Below are positions 12,364-24,990 of a stretch of DNA of 64,000 nt, piece by piece. This DNA comes from Isoetes taiwanensis (lineage: Eukaryota > Streptophyta > Lycopodiopsida > Isoetales > Isoetaceae): the NCBI GenBank assembly GCA_021234155.1, contig JAJEKV010000401.1, positions 62,001 through 126,000 on the forward strand, written 5' to 3'. The notes under the pieces were generated by a model. It worked only from the letters and a program-made list of their open reading frames with translations, was not told the origin of the DNA and did no database searches. The translations under genes were made by a program, and so were the position numbers. Position 1 is the first letter of the stretch; the number at the start of each line of letters is the position of its first letter.

Positions 12364-12971
12364 GCACCTTCCTCTAAATCATTCCCTTCAGGCCATGATA
12401 TAGAACTGTGAGCCTTATTAATAAGAGTGCTAATGAATAAATCAAATATTTTTATACATGTAGGCTTGGCTATTCCACCCCAAGAATCGCCACTAGCCAA
12501 TTTGCGAATAGCCAATGCTACCTATTTCTCAACTGATATATACCTGGAGGTGGATACTTCTGCATATCATCTTCAACCAAGTTGCAAACATACTCGAAAG
12601 TTGGAACTGACAACCTAATAAACTCTTTCCACCTTCAATGGATCATTGTGCATAACATCACGGCTAAACATATTCCACCAATATAATGATCTAGGCTTGA
12701 TGTAATAAGGGCCAGTCTCTCTCCCTTTCGGTTCTTGATCCATGTCTTTGAAAAGCAAAATTGCAATACTTACATTTGTCAACTCCAACAAGGATGCCAA
12801 GAATGCGTTCTCGAGCGAATTCTCCAAAGATGACATAATTTCTTCACTGTCTGTTAATTGCATTGAAGCTAATTGTAAAACACTATTTACAATAGTACCA
12901 AAAATTTGTAGCAGGATTGTTCCAATCACCAGCAAGCAATGTTGCGGATTCATAGTTTCTGATAGCAGCAA
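12364..12971 (-). pseudogene. PIF/Harbinger-type transposase (HARBI1-like), N-terminal fragment
   Basis: A minus-strand open piece 12971-12615 runs to RSLYWWNMFSRDVMHNDPL and KVERVY. Further pieces give STSRYISVEKYVALAIRKLA with SGDSWGGIAK, then a WPEGNDLEE stretch. The LAIRKLASGDS...GIA block is the helix-turn-helix region that precedes the DDE domain in Harbinger/HARBI1 transposases, and the WPEG...EE segment leads into it. The DDE core itself is missing: similarity stops at 12364, where the direct duplication starts. There is at least one frame shift. A short related stretch (EGNDLEEVKAGF-like, with a stop) occurs at about 17396-17440 on the same strand. Family assignment rests on motif memory. 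Confidence 0.65.
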
Positions 12972-13037
12972 TGGCCTCTGCCGAATACGTCTGCCAGATC
13001 ACCTCTGCCGGATCACACAGGGAAAAAAAGTGCGCCC

Positions 13038-13417
13038 AGTGGACATGAAATCTAGGTTTCTGGACATTTTTATTGGGTTTCCAGGGTGTGTCAGTGTGAC
13101 GCTCCCTACAAAATATACGGCCCCCGGCCGTACACTCCATTGGAAATCCCCCATCTGGTCCTTCGATCGCACGGGCCCTCTGTCTATCCCGCACTCCAGG
13201 GTAACCCTTGTGCGGGAAGGGGACACGAAGGTCTCTTGCGCGCCCTTCCCCTATGGGCTCCTATAATAGCGGAAGCATAAACAGCGTCAGAACTAGCAAC
13301 AAAAATATATCGAACTACCTCGAAGGGTAGCACATCCATATTTCCAAAGATACAATAGAGATAAACATATGCCGTAAAACATGAGAGCTCCTACCCAAGG
13401 CTCGGACTCATGGGGAG
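13038..13417 (+). repeat. Left terminal inverted repeat of the 4.2-kb element
   Basis: Pairs with 16891-17270. GC-rich, no conserved ORF; the open frames on both strands are by-products of the inverted copies. Confidence 0.9.
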
Positions 13418-16400
13418 GTAGACTGACGGCTAGGCCACAAGATAGAGTAGACCTAGTCATAACAATGGCAGGGCTAGCTCGAGACAATGGCTAGGGTTGA
13501 CCACTCCATCGCCCCTCTTGTGCATACTTTGCAAATGGGCTAGATCGGGCTGCGGTATGACTCTAGCCCATGATATGCAATCTCATGGTATCACCCATTG
13601 GGATTTGCCTCCCGTGTTGCATCTCCCCGTGCAGCGAGAGGCAGGAAGGGTTTCCGTTTCCCCTTCCCGGGGTCTAGAGGTTCCATGGGCTGCTAGAGAA
13701 TCGTGGCAATACACGATTCTTACCTGACTTAACCCCCCAAAACAAGAGCCAGGCCGTCACCTGCAGCCCTTGAGAGGCAGGGCAACACCATTGCCCTAGG
13801 GGGTGTCGGACCCATGCCCGACTCACTCGAAGTGACCGGCCATAAGCCTAGCCCGCTATGGGGACCCCAAGAGGGGCCAGTGGGGACTCTCCCTCCGTAT
13901 CGCCTCTAGCTCCGTTGTCTGGTGCTGAGTCATATCATAGCCCCCGTAGCCTAGTAGGTTCCTATGCACAGGCCGCATAATAATAGGAACTAAAGGGTCT
14001 AAACTAGAAGCATTACTAAGTAATGGCTACTAGGTCTCTACCCCCCTTCCCAATACAAGAGGAGCAAGGGCAGTTTGTAGTTCTTCTATCACGAATTTTC
14101 ATTGGAGGCTGCTTGTGGCGGCATTATGGTGATGTGCACATTTTCATGGCATATATTACATAGTTCTCTCCTGATATGGGGCATGCTAGGGGGAGTGGTC
14201 CAGAGAAGAAATGAACTAAGGCAATGGGGTATTTGGAAAAACCAAGGGGCATGATATTTTAATTGACCATTAAAGCTAAAGATAAGGGAATGATATTTGC
14301 AAAGAAAGGCACATCCAACTAATTCTACTAAAAAGAGAAGGATTTGGCGGAGATAACCTGGGACGTCAAAAATAGGTCACACAAGTCTCGAACAGATATT
14401 CTTGAAAAAGGGCGGATTTCTGGAGATCGAAATAGCAGGGGCGTGAATGCCTTTATCGGAAGAAAAAAGGGTTCGGGAGGCTATAAAAATGGCTGTCGGC
14501 ACAGATCAGGGAGGAAGACATCCGCTTTTGGAATCCGGCTCCTGCTCCTGCAACAATCCGGCACTCTGAAACATCTGCCTTCAATTCCGGGCTTCTGACT
14601 CCCAGCTTCTGGTCGCTGTTCCTAGATCTGACCGGCGAACAGCTATTTGAGCAGAAGCAGTTGCAAGTGGCGATTTCTGATTCAATACTTCTCGGCGAAG
14701 TCTAAGATTGCTTCTCATTCTATTCCTTGGTGGTTGGATTGAGCCCATACTGTTGTAAGATTGGGTTGTTCACAAGCTGAAGGGATAATAGGCTCTGACC
14801 AATTCCTTTCATTCCTTTCCCTTGGAAATTGCCTTAATTCTATCTGGATCCGGTTGGGTGGAAACTGGATGCCCAAATCCATTGGTTGTGGAAACCAAGC
14901 TATTTGATCTTATATAAAGATTGTTATCTTCTTAATCTTGTCTATAAAATTGTGGTTCAAAGTAGTTACGTCTTTAAGCTTTTCCCTTAAAGCGTATCAT
15001 CTCCATCGTTGTTTTTCCAAATTTCTTAGTTGTTTCGATTATCTATCTTGTGTTATGGCATTAGAGTTGCTCTGGGCGTTGTTTGCAAGTTATGGATCTC
15101 ACTGAGCTATTCATTTATAGGGTCTCCTATAAAATTTTCAGTTGTTTATCATATTGTTCCTTGTTCTCCATTCTTCGCTTAAGTCATCCTATTTGCTGTT
15201 ACATTCGTTCCTTTGTCCCCTTTTGTTGCTCCGTTGTTCCTGCCTTCGTGCAACTCTTGCTCACTTTATTATTTTTCGTCCTCCCAAAATTAAGCTCAGA
15301 TTTTTTGGAGATATAGTTTGCATATGGAGCATGGCTAAACTTGCAAACTTGGGACAGTTAGATTTCAGTGCATATATCAGGGATTTTGCTCAAAAATAAA
15401 AAAAAATGCATGAAACAACTTGAATAGTCATAACAATGCCAAGGGTAGTATTATATCAGAATCTCAAAGGAAATATGAAAATACATCAAGAATTTGGATT
15501 TTTTTGCTCAAGGCATGTCAAAAAACTGAAATATGGAAGCTATTCTTCAAGTAAGAGCCCTCAATCCTTCTTTCAGAGCCACGTCGACATGTTCTTCATG
15601 CTCCAAGCTTCCCCCCCTTCTCTGATAGCCAAAGCCCCTTTTTCTAATCCCCTGTTTTGGTTGATTCTTGGCAAAATCCATGGCTTTTGTTTGTTTTTAG
15701 TGCATGGGTCTATTTCTTGGCTTGGATCCAGGCATTTCGAGACCCATAGACCATGATTAGGCCGTTGAATCAGCAGAAAAAATGGTTCTTGGCATGATCA
15801 AGTTTTTAGGGTTCTTCAAGAATTCATAGGAAATATCCCACAGGCATTTTTACGAAAAAAAGTTCGGAGGATATAAGGCACAAAATTCTGAACTTTATAA
15901 TTTATTCATATGCTATTTCCATGTGGTTGCCACCTCACATACTCGAGATGGGGAAATGAGTGACTAGGCTAAAGGGAGTAAATAGGATTTTTTTTTTTGT
16001 TTTTTCAAATTTGGCACGATTCCCAAGAAATGGAATATGAGGGTCATAACAAGGTCTTTTTCAAAAATTCTTTTTTCCACTTGGAATCTTTTTTGATGCT
16101 CTACGTGATGAGAGAATCTTTTAGCAAAAAAAAGCATCTTAATTTTTGGCTTAAAATGAGGCTAATTTTGGTGAGATGGCAAGGTTATGGAGTGATGTGG
16201 CAAATGGATGATGACATGGCACAATGAGGTGATGATGTTGCAAGCAAGGTGGTAAAATAACTTTTTTCTAGTCAAAACTTTTTGTGATGTGGTGATGAGG
16301 TGGATGATATGTGTAATTTGAAGATGATGTGGATGATTTGGCATAATATTTGGCACTTGTGTGCACAAATGGTCTTAGACCTTAGGAATAACCAATTTGG

Positions 16401-16890
16401 TGGAGTTTTTTGCATTTTCTCAAGAAAGTGGATGAATAATAGGTATGTGATGTGCTTTGACAAGAAAAAAGAAACTTTGCCAACCTTTGGCTAGGGGAAA
16501 TGGTAATGCAGTATGGAGATAGGAACTCATGAATGGGATCAAGATGATAGGAACATGAAAGAAGCCTCGGAAAATGGAATTCATGCCAAAATGACTTAGA
16601 TCTAGCCACATACCAATGAACCTTGAGGGATCTTCCAAACTCGAACAAGGGGTCTTCAATTTAGGCTCAAATCTTCTTGCTTGAATCTCAACTTTCTTGC
16701 CATACTTGTATGATGCTCAATCAATGTTCTCCCTTGGTTCTTCATCACAAATGTCTTCTAAGAGTCTTCAAAGGTAGATGTCTTCAATTCTGTTGCTTGA
16801 TTAGCTCATGCATACATGTGTCAAACCAAATGTTAGCGAAAGGTGTAGTTCATGCAAATGGCTCTTCTATGCTGCCAAAATGTGGCAGCA
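13418..16890. other. Interior of the TIR element, no gene recognised
   Basis: Short frames only. 14340-14950 resembles a promoter plus leader (TATA-like box, then a GC-richer stretch). 15960-16660 is low-complexity with long T runs and repeated GATGATGTGG-like words. No protein domain seen in either direction. Confidence 0.5.
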
Positions 16891-17270
16891 CTCCCCATGA
16901 GTCCGAGCCTTGGGTAGGAGCTCTCATGTTTTACGGCATATGTTTATCTCTATTGTATCTTTGGAAATATGGATGTGCTACCCTTCGAGGTAGTTCGATG
17001 TATTGTTGTTGCTAGTTCTGACGCTGTTTATGCTTCCGCTATTATAGGAGCCCATAGGGGAAGGGCGCGCAAGAGACCTTCGTGTCCCCTTCCCGCACAA
17101 GGGTTACCCTGGAGTGTGTGATAGACAGAGGGCCCGTACGGCCGAAGGACCGGATGGGGGATTTCCTACGGAGTGTACGGCTAGGGGCCGTATATTTTGT
17201 AGGGAGCGTCACACTGACACACCCTGGAAACCCAATAAAAATGTCCAGAAACCTAGATTTCATGTCCACT
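16891..17270 (-). repeat. Right terminal inverted repeat of the 4.2-kb element
   Basis: Reverse complement of 13038-13417 with about 15-20 differences by eye. Confidence 0.9.
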
Positions 17271-17280
17271 ATTGCTTACA

Positions 17281-17396
17281 TTGTCATGGAGTAAGCTCCT
17301 TTTCAATCGTAGTAATCTGCGGGACTCCCATTGCTTGGTAACTCGCACAGAGTACAATCCGATGCGCCCACACAATTGGGGAAGCCATGGCACCTT
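17281..17396 (+). repeat. Dispersed repeat copy (matches 5285-5400)
   Basis: Over 110 bp from ATTGTCATGGAGTAAGCTCC to GGGGAAGCCATGGCAC match 5285-5400 with about five differences. It lies just outside the right TIR. Confidence 0.9.
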
Positions 17397-18955
17397 CTAA
17401 ATCCAGCTTTAACTTCCTCTAAATCATTTCCTTCTTTCCATAAATCTAGAACAATCCAAAAGTTCTGGAATAAACCAGTCCTGATTGGTCTGAATTTGCA
17501 GTCTTATTTTGTGGCGGGAGAAATCCCCCGGAAGGAAATGCGACTCCAGAATAGTACGAAAGAGGTTTATACCATGTCCCAAAACTTGTCATAGGAAAAC
17601 TGTTCTATCTTAATTACTGAGGTGGACCAACCAAGACTCTGTGGCCGTGGAAAAAGGGCCTAAGGTTGGCATATCATTATAGGACAGGCTAATTGGGACA
17701 TGATTCCTAGTTTAGAAGATGCCCGTTAATTCCTCGTTTAGTAGTGACTGGCATTAGGAATTACGGACCATTTAGCTTACCGTAACAATGTCATAATTGA
17801 GGAAAGATTTTACCTGAGTCTATTGCACATCATAGGATTCCATAGCTGCAAATGACTGCTTCAACCTGTAATCCAGAATTGTTCCACCCGATTGCGATTC
17901 TCTGATATTGGAGCATCAGTCGTGACACAAGAATGCACCACCAGAAAAAGTCTTGACTCGATGGCTTGACCCGGCTAGTCTAGAGATATTGTATAAGGGT
18001 AAGGTTGTCGAAAAGGGATTCCCTGTTAGTCTGGTGGATGCTGCAGCCGAGAGCAGCTCACTGGCAACCAGGGAATCCTGATCAACAACATTACCCTTCC
18101 AGTATCACAATTGGGAAGCATCAAATATTCATCAATTCTTGTTTAATTTTGATCAATTCCTGAACTATGTCGTCGATGCTATAAAATTGGAGGACCAGAA
18201 TCACATTTTTTCTTAACAGGATAGACAACTTGGAATTCAGAATTAAACTACAATATTCGAGGTGCTTTATCAGTTATCAGCAGGATGGTTGAATCTATCA
18301 TCTTCCATTAGCTGAGTTTACCTATAGTAACTCAGTATATACTTCCACTAATCTATTCTTTCTGAACTTTGACCAGCAATAACATTTGTCCCTTCGTGTC
18401 GTAGAGGTGACTCTGTCAATCCTAATGTCGATTCTCGACTTAAGAAACTCCAAGCTCTTCAATCAGATCTTTAGCATCATCTTCTCCGAGCATAAGAATG
18501 CTATCGGCATTATGTTGATTTACATCGGCAGGAAGCTCCTACATTTCACGTTGGTGACCTTGTCTGACTTCTATGTAGGGATCTTTCTACCTCATATCCC
18601 TGCAACAAGCTTGACTATCGGCACCCTAGTTCTTACTGGATCATGGCTCAGATAAGCGATGTGGCATTCTAGCTCGAGCTACCCCCATTGCTCCACAAGG
18701 CCCCCAAAAATGAACTTGTATAAAAAATTAGCATAAAAACCAGTATGTATATGGTTTTTTTATACAACAATCCTTAATGAAAAAAAAACTATGTGTCATT
18801 CATGGTTATGCAAAATCAATAGTGGTCCATATCATATTTTTTGTACAAATTTAAGATTTCACACTAGTTTCTAGAAATTATAATTAGTTTATAAGATTGT
18901 TTTTAAGTGTACATTGATTTAGCGAAAACATTGTTAGTTCATATTTTAGTGATTT
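17397..18955. other. Intergenic, includes a small foldback repeat
   Basis: No gene recognised. About 17995-18103 is a foldback: AAGGGTAAGGTTGTCG and AAGGGATTCCCTG near the left end pair with CAGGGAATCC and CAACATTACCCTT at the right. The flanking 18104-18140 and the outer arms match 2115-2186. 18386-18655 is open for 89 codons but shows no known domain. Confidence 0.5.
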
Positions 18956-18959
18956 CTAT

Positions 18960-21410
18960 TTTAGAACTACAACATATTCTAGTGACTTCTATTTTAGAAC
19001 CACAATGCTGTATAAGGATTCTCTGTGCTTAATCAAAATTGGCTTCTCCCTGGTATCGTTTCGGCTTTATTTCCTAACCAGGTCTTTGCCAGTAGAAGGT
19101 CTTTACCATTGCGAAGCTTTTTTGTTAGATGGCAATACAGGAAACGGAAAAGATAAAAAAAATCTCAATGCAAATGCAAGCGTGGTTGTTTATTTTACGT
19201 GAAATCTTTGTTTTCATCTTCTCCAAAATACATTGATGAGTTGATTAACGACCTTGCATACCGCCACTGCTGCTGCTGCCGGGCCGCTTCAGAATACCGC
19301 CATCGCTTCTATCGAAGCTCTAATCTTAAACGCATGCTTGAGCATTCTTCTTTCATCGCTTGATACGTCTGGGATTGAAATTAAACCTTGGAGCATTTGC
19401 AATATCTGGGTCATAGAAGGTCGTGCCATTTGGTCTTGCTGCACGCATAAAAGTGCAATCTTTAATACCCTTTTTAGCTTGCTTTGCATGTCTTTGATGG
19501 ATGAATGGCCATGTTGATGAGAGCGTAAGAGATGAGTTCTTCACTTTGATCAATTGCATCACTCATCAATGATACGAGGACAGATCTTTATTTTTTTGTC
19601 CGCCAGGATCTCAAATAATACCATCCCATAATCAGTAAACATCCTTTTTCTCCTTAAACATACACCGCAAGCCAATCAGAGCAAGCTAGCCTCGGGGTGC
19701 CTCTCATGGTGTTTGTCATAGCATTGCTTTGATCCTCGGCCCATGAATTTAGAAAAGCCAAAGTCTGCTACTCTTGGACAAAATTTTGCATCAAGAAGAA
19801 TGTTTTGAGGCTTCAAGTCCAAGTGTAAAATTTTGTGTTTGCATCCTTCATGCAGATATGCCATGGCACATGTCACGCCATTAATAATGTCAAATCGACA
19901 TCCCAACTTAATGGAGATGAAACATTACCAAATATCCGGTCGGACAATGAACCATTTACCATGTATGGATAGACAAGAATTGCCATGCGACTCTTCAAAA
20001 CAATAACCAAGAAGTTCAACCAAGTTTAAGTGATGTAGTTTCCTAGTATAGATATCTCAAAGACAAATTCTTTCGTTTTTTATGGCTGGATGGTTTTAAG
20101 AGTTTCACCGCAACTTCATCTCCATTAGAAAGAGTTCCTTTATAGACAAAGTGGCAAATCCCCTACACCAATAACTTGGTGAAGCCTGTTAGATCTTTGT
20201 AAGCTCGCAAAAAGAATACACTCTTGGCCCTACATCAAAGTCGGACCCTCTTCTTCCTCTCCCTCCCTTTGTTGAGTTTGATTTTTTGTATATCTTTTTG
20301 AAGATAAACAAGAGAATAATGGCAAGCACAAAAGCACCTGTGGATCCTATAATAGATCCAACTATAATGCTTGAATTCTTTTTTCCTAATAGAAGAGATT
20401 GGAGAAGTTCAGTGAGCTATTAATCTTCAAGAAAGCAAAAACATACCGATCTCCCTAATGGATTGCAGAAGTTCGACCTCTTGAACAAGGTAGCATGTGA
20501 AGTCGGTGCTATTGAAGAAAGTCGGGCCAAGACAGAAGCATTTTTATTGCAAAAAGTTCTTGCACCGTGGAAGCATTTGTGGAGGCATAGTTTGGTGTTG
20601 AATATCCGCTAGAAAAGTAACTTATGACCTTGGTTCTTGAATTCAACGATGTTATTGCCACTAGGTTTACATTGGAACAAAAGACGAGGGGCATGTGCAT
20701 TGTTGGCTATCGTGAGCAAAGACCATAAGGACCACAACTATCCGGAAGATCACAAAGGTTAGAAAAATACGAATAAAAACGGACCATTGTGACATATCTT
20801 TTTCCAAAAGAGTATGCCGCCAAGTTACCATCAACTTCAATTCGGAGAAAGCTTGTCACCAGATAGTCTTTCTGCAAAGATAGTTGGACCAAAATATAAC
20901 TTTTTTTTGCCTGCTCATTCTCAAAATCACAATCTACCTCATTCCAGCTTATCGCCAATTTTAGAGAAGTTTGAACTAGATATAATATTGTTCGTTTCCT
21001 CAGCACGCTACGATGATTGACAAAAATCAGGTGTTAGAATCTTTGCGTATTCAAGTTTCGGGATCCTTGTTAGAAAACACCCAAGAAGGAGTGTGACCAA
21101 CATAGAGCACAATTCCACCATTTTCCATCACCATGTTGTATGGATATTGGAAATATTAGTAGAACTATCCCAACTCCCAAGCTTCATACCAGTGAAAAGC
21201 CCGCAAAGACATGATGGAATCGATTGGGGCATCGGAAGCTTTTCCAAACAATAGTGCCATCATCCTTCATGAGCACAATATTTGGCTTATAACCTATCAG
21301 AAACCATTGAGCCCCTCTTCCGCAGCCTCGCTTCAAAAACTTTGGTGGTATCCGCGATTTCGAAAGTACCGTGATTTCCATCCATTTGAAATTGTAAAGT
21401 GGCACCATGC
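18960..21410 (-). pseudogene. Inverted copy of the lectin receptor kinase, 3' part (lectin half to 3' UTR)
   Basis: Minus-strand homologue of 2788-5145. It begins inside the B-lectin domain (GTxxLQF... at 21408), continues through EGF-like and PAN-like stretches (DLPDSCGPYGLC near 20740), membrane segment, kinase (HLDLKPQNILLD near 19820) and 3' UTR. It has several frame shifts and stops, for example a broken activation loop at 19700. It keeps about 76 bp that the main copy lacks (around 20965-21040), and its membrane-to-kinase junction stays in one frame, so it is a useful reference for the ancestral frame. The missing 5' part lies at 38206-39945. Confidence 0.9.
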
Positions 21411-21435
21411 TAAGGTGAAAAAAGGTGCTCACATC

Positions 21436-22866
21436 CCTTGGAGAATCCCCCATTGAGGAACTGGGGGACTCGAGAGCAATGGGTTATTTTCTTTGCAATG
21501 GAGAATTCTTGAACAAAAGGGTATATCGTATGGGGGATTAGTAGAAAGGGGGATTCTTGAATAAAAAGAGTATATTCTAATGGGGAATTGGTAGAAATAG
21601 GGGATTGCAAATGCACATCGGGTATTTTTTCAAGAAAGGGGATTGGGGGAGGGGAATTTGCAAATAGATTGGGGTAATTTCAAGGAAAGGGGACTAGTTC
21701 AAAAAGGAATTTGCTAATTTTCAAGAAAGGAGACTAGTTCGTAAGGAATTTGCAAATAGATTGGAGTATTTTCAAATAAAAGGGATTGAATGAAAGGAAA
21801 TTACCAAAAATAGAGGATTGCAATAAATACCGTGGTATTTTCTAGCAAAAGGGTAGTTTCAAGGAAAAGGGTATTTTCAATTAAAAGTGAATTTATGGTC
21901 AGATTTGGCTAAATATTTACTCAAGTCGGCTTTGCATTTCCAAAATACTATCTACTTTCAATATATTAAATGGTCATATGTAGGTGGTCGGATTAGCTCA
22001 TAAGCCGGGAACTGCACCTTCAACGATGTGAAATAAGAATGATTTTTGGACTAAACAACCGATAAACTACGCCTTCAAAGAGGTCTCATCCAAAGAAAGA
22101 ACCCATGTTGTTCCTACTGGATGGAACCCAAATAATTCCTTTTTCCGTTGTCTCTACAACCAACTGCTAACCAAAGATGCTCATGTATCTGCTTGAGTGC
22201 GTACTCACTAGGATTACCTTTCTCAGCCTCAAGGAAAGTTGTAGTAAAAAGCACTCGTGTATGGTATCTTGGCGCTTGATCTTGGCTCTCACCTTAAAAA
22301 AAACATATTTCTCCATGATGACATGGCATGTCACACGATGACTAAACATCTTATGCACTCCATCGGGACATGGCGTTTCTTTGGATAATGTGGCATGTCA
22401 CATGATAACTAAGCATTTTATGCAAACCCAGTTGATTAGAAGAGCATCAAACTTTGCAACAAATTTTGGTCCAAGCGTAACTTTTGGTCCAAATCCAAAG
22501 CCATAACATTGACCCCTCATATCAAATAACTTGTCATGATCTATGTTTGGGTGCATTTAATTTTAGAAGACATTGATGTAAACAGAGTTGTTAGTAGAAC
22601 CAATGTGTTTATTTGATTCTACATAGCCTTAAGTGGTGCATTGCTAGCTAAATTTGCAGAGACAACAATAGTTATAAGTTAGTAAAATTTTCAGATGGGA
22701 AAGAATGTTGTTATATAAACAACAATAACAAAAAGGAGATCGCATTATGAAGAACCCATTGTGATGGGACCAATTGTGAAGAAGAATATCACAAGGCAAT
22801 GGGCAATGATTTTATTGAGTAATTTCTAACAAAATGGCATAGCTGTGCTTGACAAGTGCCATGCAT
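21436..22866. repeat. Low-complexity G/A-rich subterminal region and flank
   Basis: 21436-21900 is made of loose repeats of AAAGGGGATT and GGGTATTTTC. 22167-22358 (minus) is open for 63 codons (RVRAKIKRQDTIHEC-like, with QLSLRLRKVILVSTHSSRY). It may be the N-terminal part of a DUF7869-type protein of another copy, but this is a guess. Confidence 0.5.
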
Positions 22867-23889
22867 ATGTAAACAAAGTTTAAAATGAAACGCACTTATT
22901 TGCTGGAAACGCACTTCAAAAGGAATCTTTGAAAGATTCCCTAAAATTCCCTTAAAAAAGTCCATTTTTAAGATTTTTTTGTGACAGATGTGACAATTTA
23001 GTTAATTTAGGTACCTTTTTTGAGGGGTTGATTGAACATAACTTCCGTGCAAAAATTTCAAATAGCAATTTTTATCCTCCTATTTTAGAACAAAAAATAG
23101 TTACTTATGTAAAGTGTAGCAAAAAAGGGCAATAAAAAAAAATAGCAAGGGTAGTAGAGTGACAAAGAAGTGATATATTCAAGGTTGTGAAAATTGTACA
23201 AAATTATGAACAAAATTGTCAAAAAATATAGGACATTTTGATAGACAATCATCACCGCGACTTTCTTTTTTTACATGTTCGAAGTTATCCGGACAAACTT
23301 ACATTTTGCAGCAAAGATCGGGATGCATCTCATCCTCCCACTCATTTATTCCCCCGATCACTTGAGCCTTCATCCTCGCTTCACTCTCAAAACTAGATGT
23401 ACTCGAATCCATCTTCTTTCCTCACCGCCTACAAGTGAGTCTTCATCATCATCTTTTTGGCCACCTTTTGGCTTGTTTGTCTAATCCACATGCCTAACCT
23501 TTATTAAAGTTTGAGGACCATATGTAACTTATTAGCAGCAATTTAACAAAGTCATATGCAAGAACCTTTACTTCAGTTAGATCTATGATGCTAAAGGCTT
23601 GCTTTGGACTTAGATCTCTTTCCCACTCTGTTTTTTACCATCTCCAAAGTATAACTCCCATGAAAGCATTGGCAAAGCAATCGTTTCATCCAAATAAGAC
23701 TTTTAATTGAGTGGGAATTCCATCCTCTTGTTACCTCCAGTACTTTAGCTAGCCAAAATGGCCTCCCGATTCATCATTATCACTGGGACAGCTATGAGCA
23801 TTCCTTTCTCGAATCTCTCAGACCGGAACCGTGATACGAGCAACTTGTTGTGTCAGGCGTCCGGGGCCGGTGTACATGACTCTGTCATC

Positions 23890-24990
23890 TTCATCCGAAG
23901 CTAGCCAATATCTCTACATGTTCTCTTGATTCTCAACTTGCACTGGGAGAGTTTGCCTAGATGGCCATTGAATGTAACCGGTCTTCGACCTTGTAATGAA
24001 GCTTGCAACATGTCACGCAGGTGAAAAATTGAGGCCACCATAAAGCATCCGGCCCCCAAAGTGGTTAGAGCAGACTGAATACTTGTCTCAATATAATCCA
24101 ATGATTTGTTTGAGTCAAATGCTCTTCCCTCCTTTTTACTTTTTGTGATTTCTTTTCAAGCTTTTAGAGGCATTTGATCGGGCAGAGAGCATGGAACTAG
24201 TATTGGGGATGGTGCTAATGAATTGAATATTACTGCTGGGTCGCCACGCAAGGATGTGGCATATTTCTTTCTTGTAAGATGGCCTTGCCATCTACAAGTG
24301 AAATTTTGATCCGATGCTGAAATGTAATGTTTCTCAAGGGCTCAATAGCACGCTGACCTAGTTGATCTCTCCTAAAAATCCATTCTTTGAAATCATAAGT
24401 TTCTTCCAATAACTCATGTCCGGACGAGGATTGTAGGAATCTTGGATAACCTCATCATTGCTGGTAGGTCGAGAGCTTTTTTCGAAGCAAGACGCTTAGA
24501 GAACCCATGAACATCTGATCAATTTGATCGTGTGTATGACCAACAAGCAGGAAACCAATCTTCACCTTCTTGAAGATTTGTTTCTACTAGCATAGCATGT
24601 TAAGCAAACAACGCCTCGATTCTTATTTTCCCTTGTCGTGGTTGTCTAGTCAAGATACGTAACCCGGGTGGTATATGTTCTAGATTGGAAAGAAGCTTAT
24701 TCAATATTGTGATAGTGAGATTTGGATCAGCATGAATGTTTGGATAATTCAAAAATGCCTTGCAAGATAGTTTTCCATTAAATACCATAGCACCAACAAC
24801 ATGCGGATGTATGAAATCTTCTTCAAAGAAAGATCCTTAGGCACATTGACAAAATGTGGTAGGGTGTGGTCTTTCCGTCCATTCCATCAATAACAACCGA
24901 TATGTAGTTGAGTGGTTGTTCCAGTGCTTTCTTCCTATGTTTTGTCAATTTTCTCCTTTCCAAAGATTGTTGTTCTCTGTGCTTGTTCAG
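23890..24990 (-). pseudogene. DUF7869-type transposon protein, partial and broken
   Basis: Read on the minus strand from 24990: KHREQQSLERRKLTKHRKKA, VVIDGMDGKTTP, FVHPHVVGAMVFNGKL-like, DPNLTITILNKLLSNLEHIP, then (shifted) LLVGHTHDQIDQM and ELLEETYDFKEWI near 24410. The DGMDGK..., H.DPNLT and GHTHDxIDQ motifs are those I associate with DUF7869 proteins, which are widespread in mosses, lycophytes and ferns and thought to be mobile-element encoded. Several frame shifts and stops. The 5' end is cut by the left TIR of element B at 24994. The catalytic role is unproven; an RNase H-like transposase is only a possibility. Confidence 0.65.

Larger units (their letters stand above)
13038..17270. mobile_element. 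4.2-kb element with 380-bp terminal inverted repeats
   Basis: 13038-13417 and 16891-17270 are inverted copies of equal length, about 95% alike by eye, both starting AGTGGACATGAAATCTAGG. The interior has no recognisable transposase. It contains a TATA-like TATAAAAATGG at about 14482 and AT-rich non-coding DNA. Long TIRs suggest a non-autonomous Mutator-like element, but no clear target duplication is visible (flanks GTGCGCCC and ATTGCTTAC differ), so the class is open. Confidence 0.75.

Noticed and set aside
12742-13266. 174-codon plus-strand ORF
   Set aside because: Runs antisense across the Harbinger fragment into the 13038 inverted repeat; not conserved as a unit.
18386-18655. 89-codon ORF considered as a gypsy polyprotein piece
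   Set aside because: No RT, integrase or chromodomain motif could be found in any frame.
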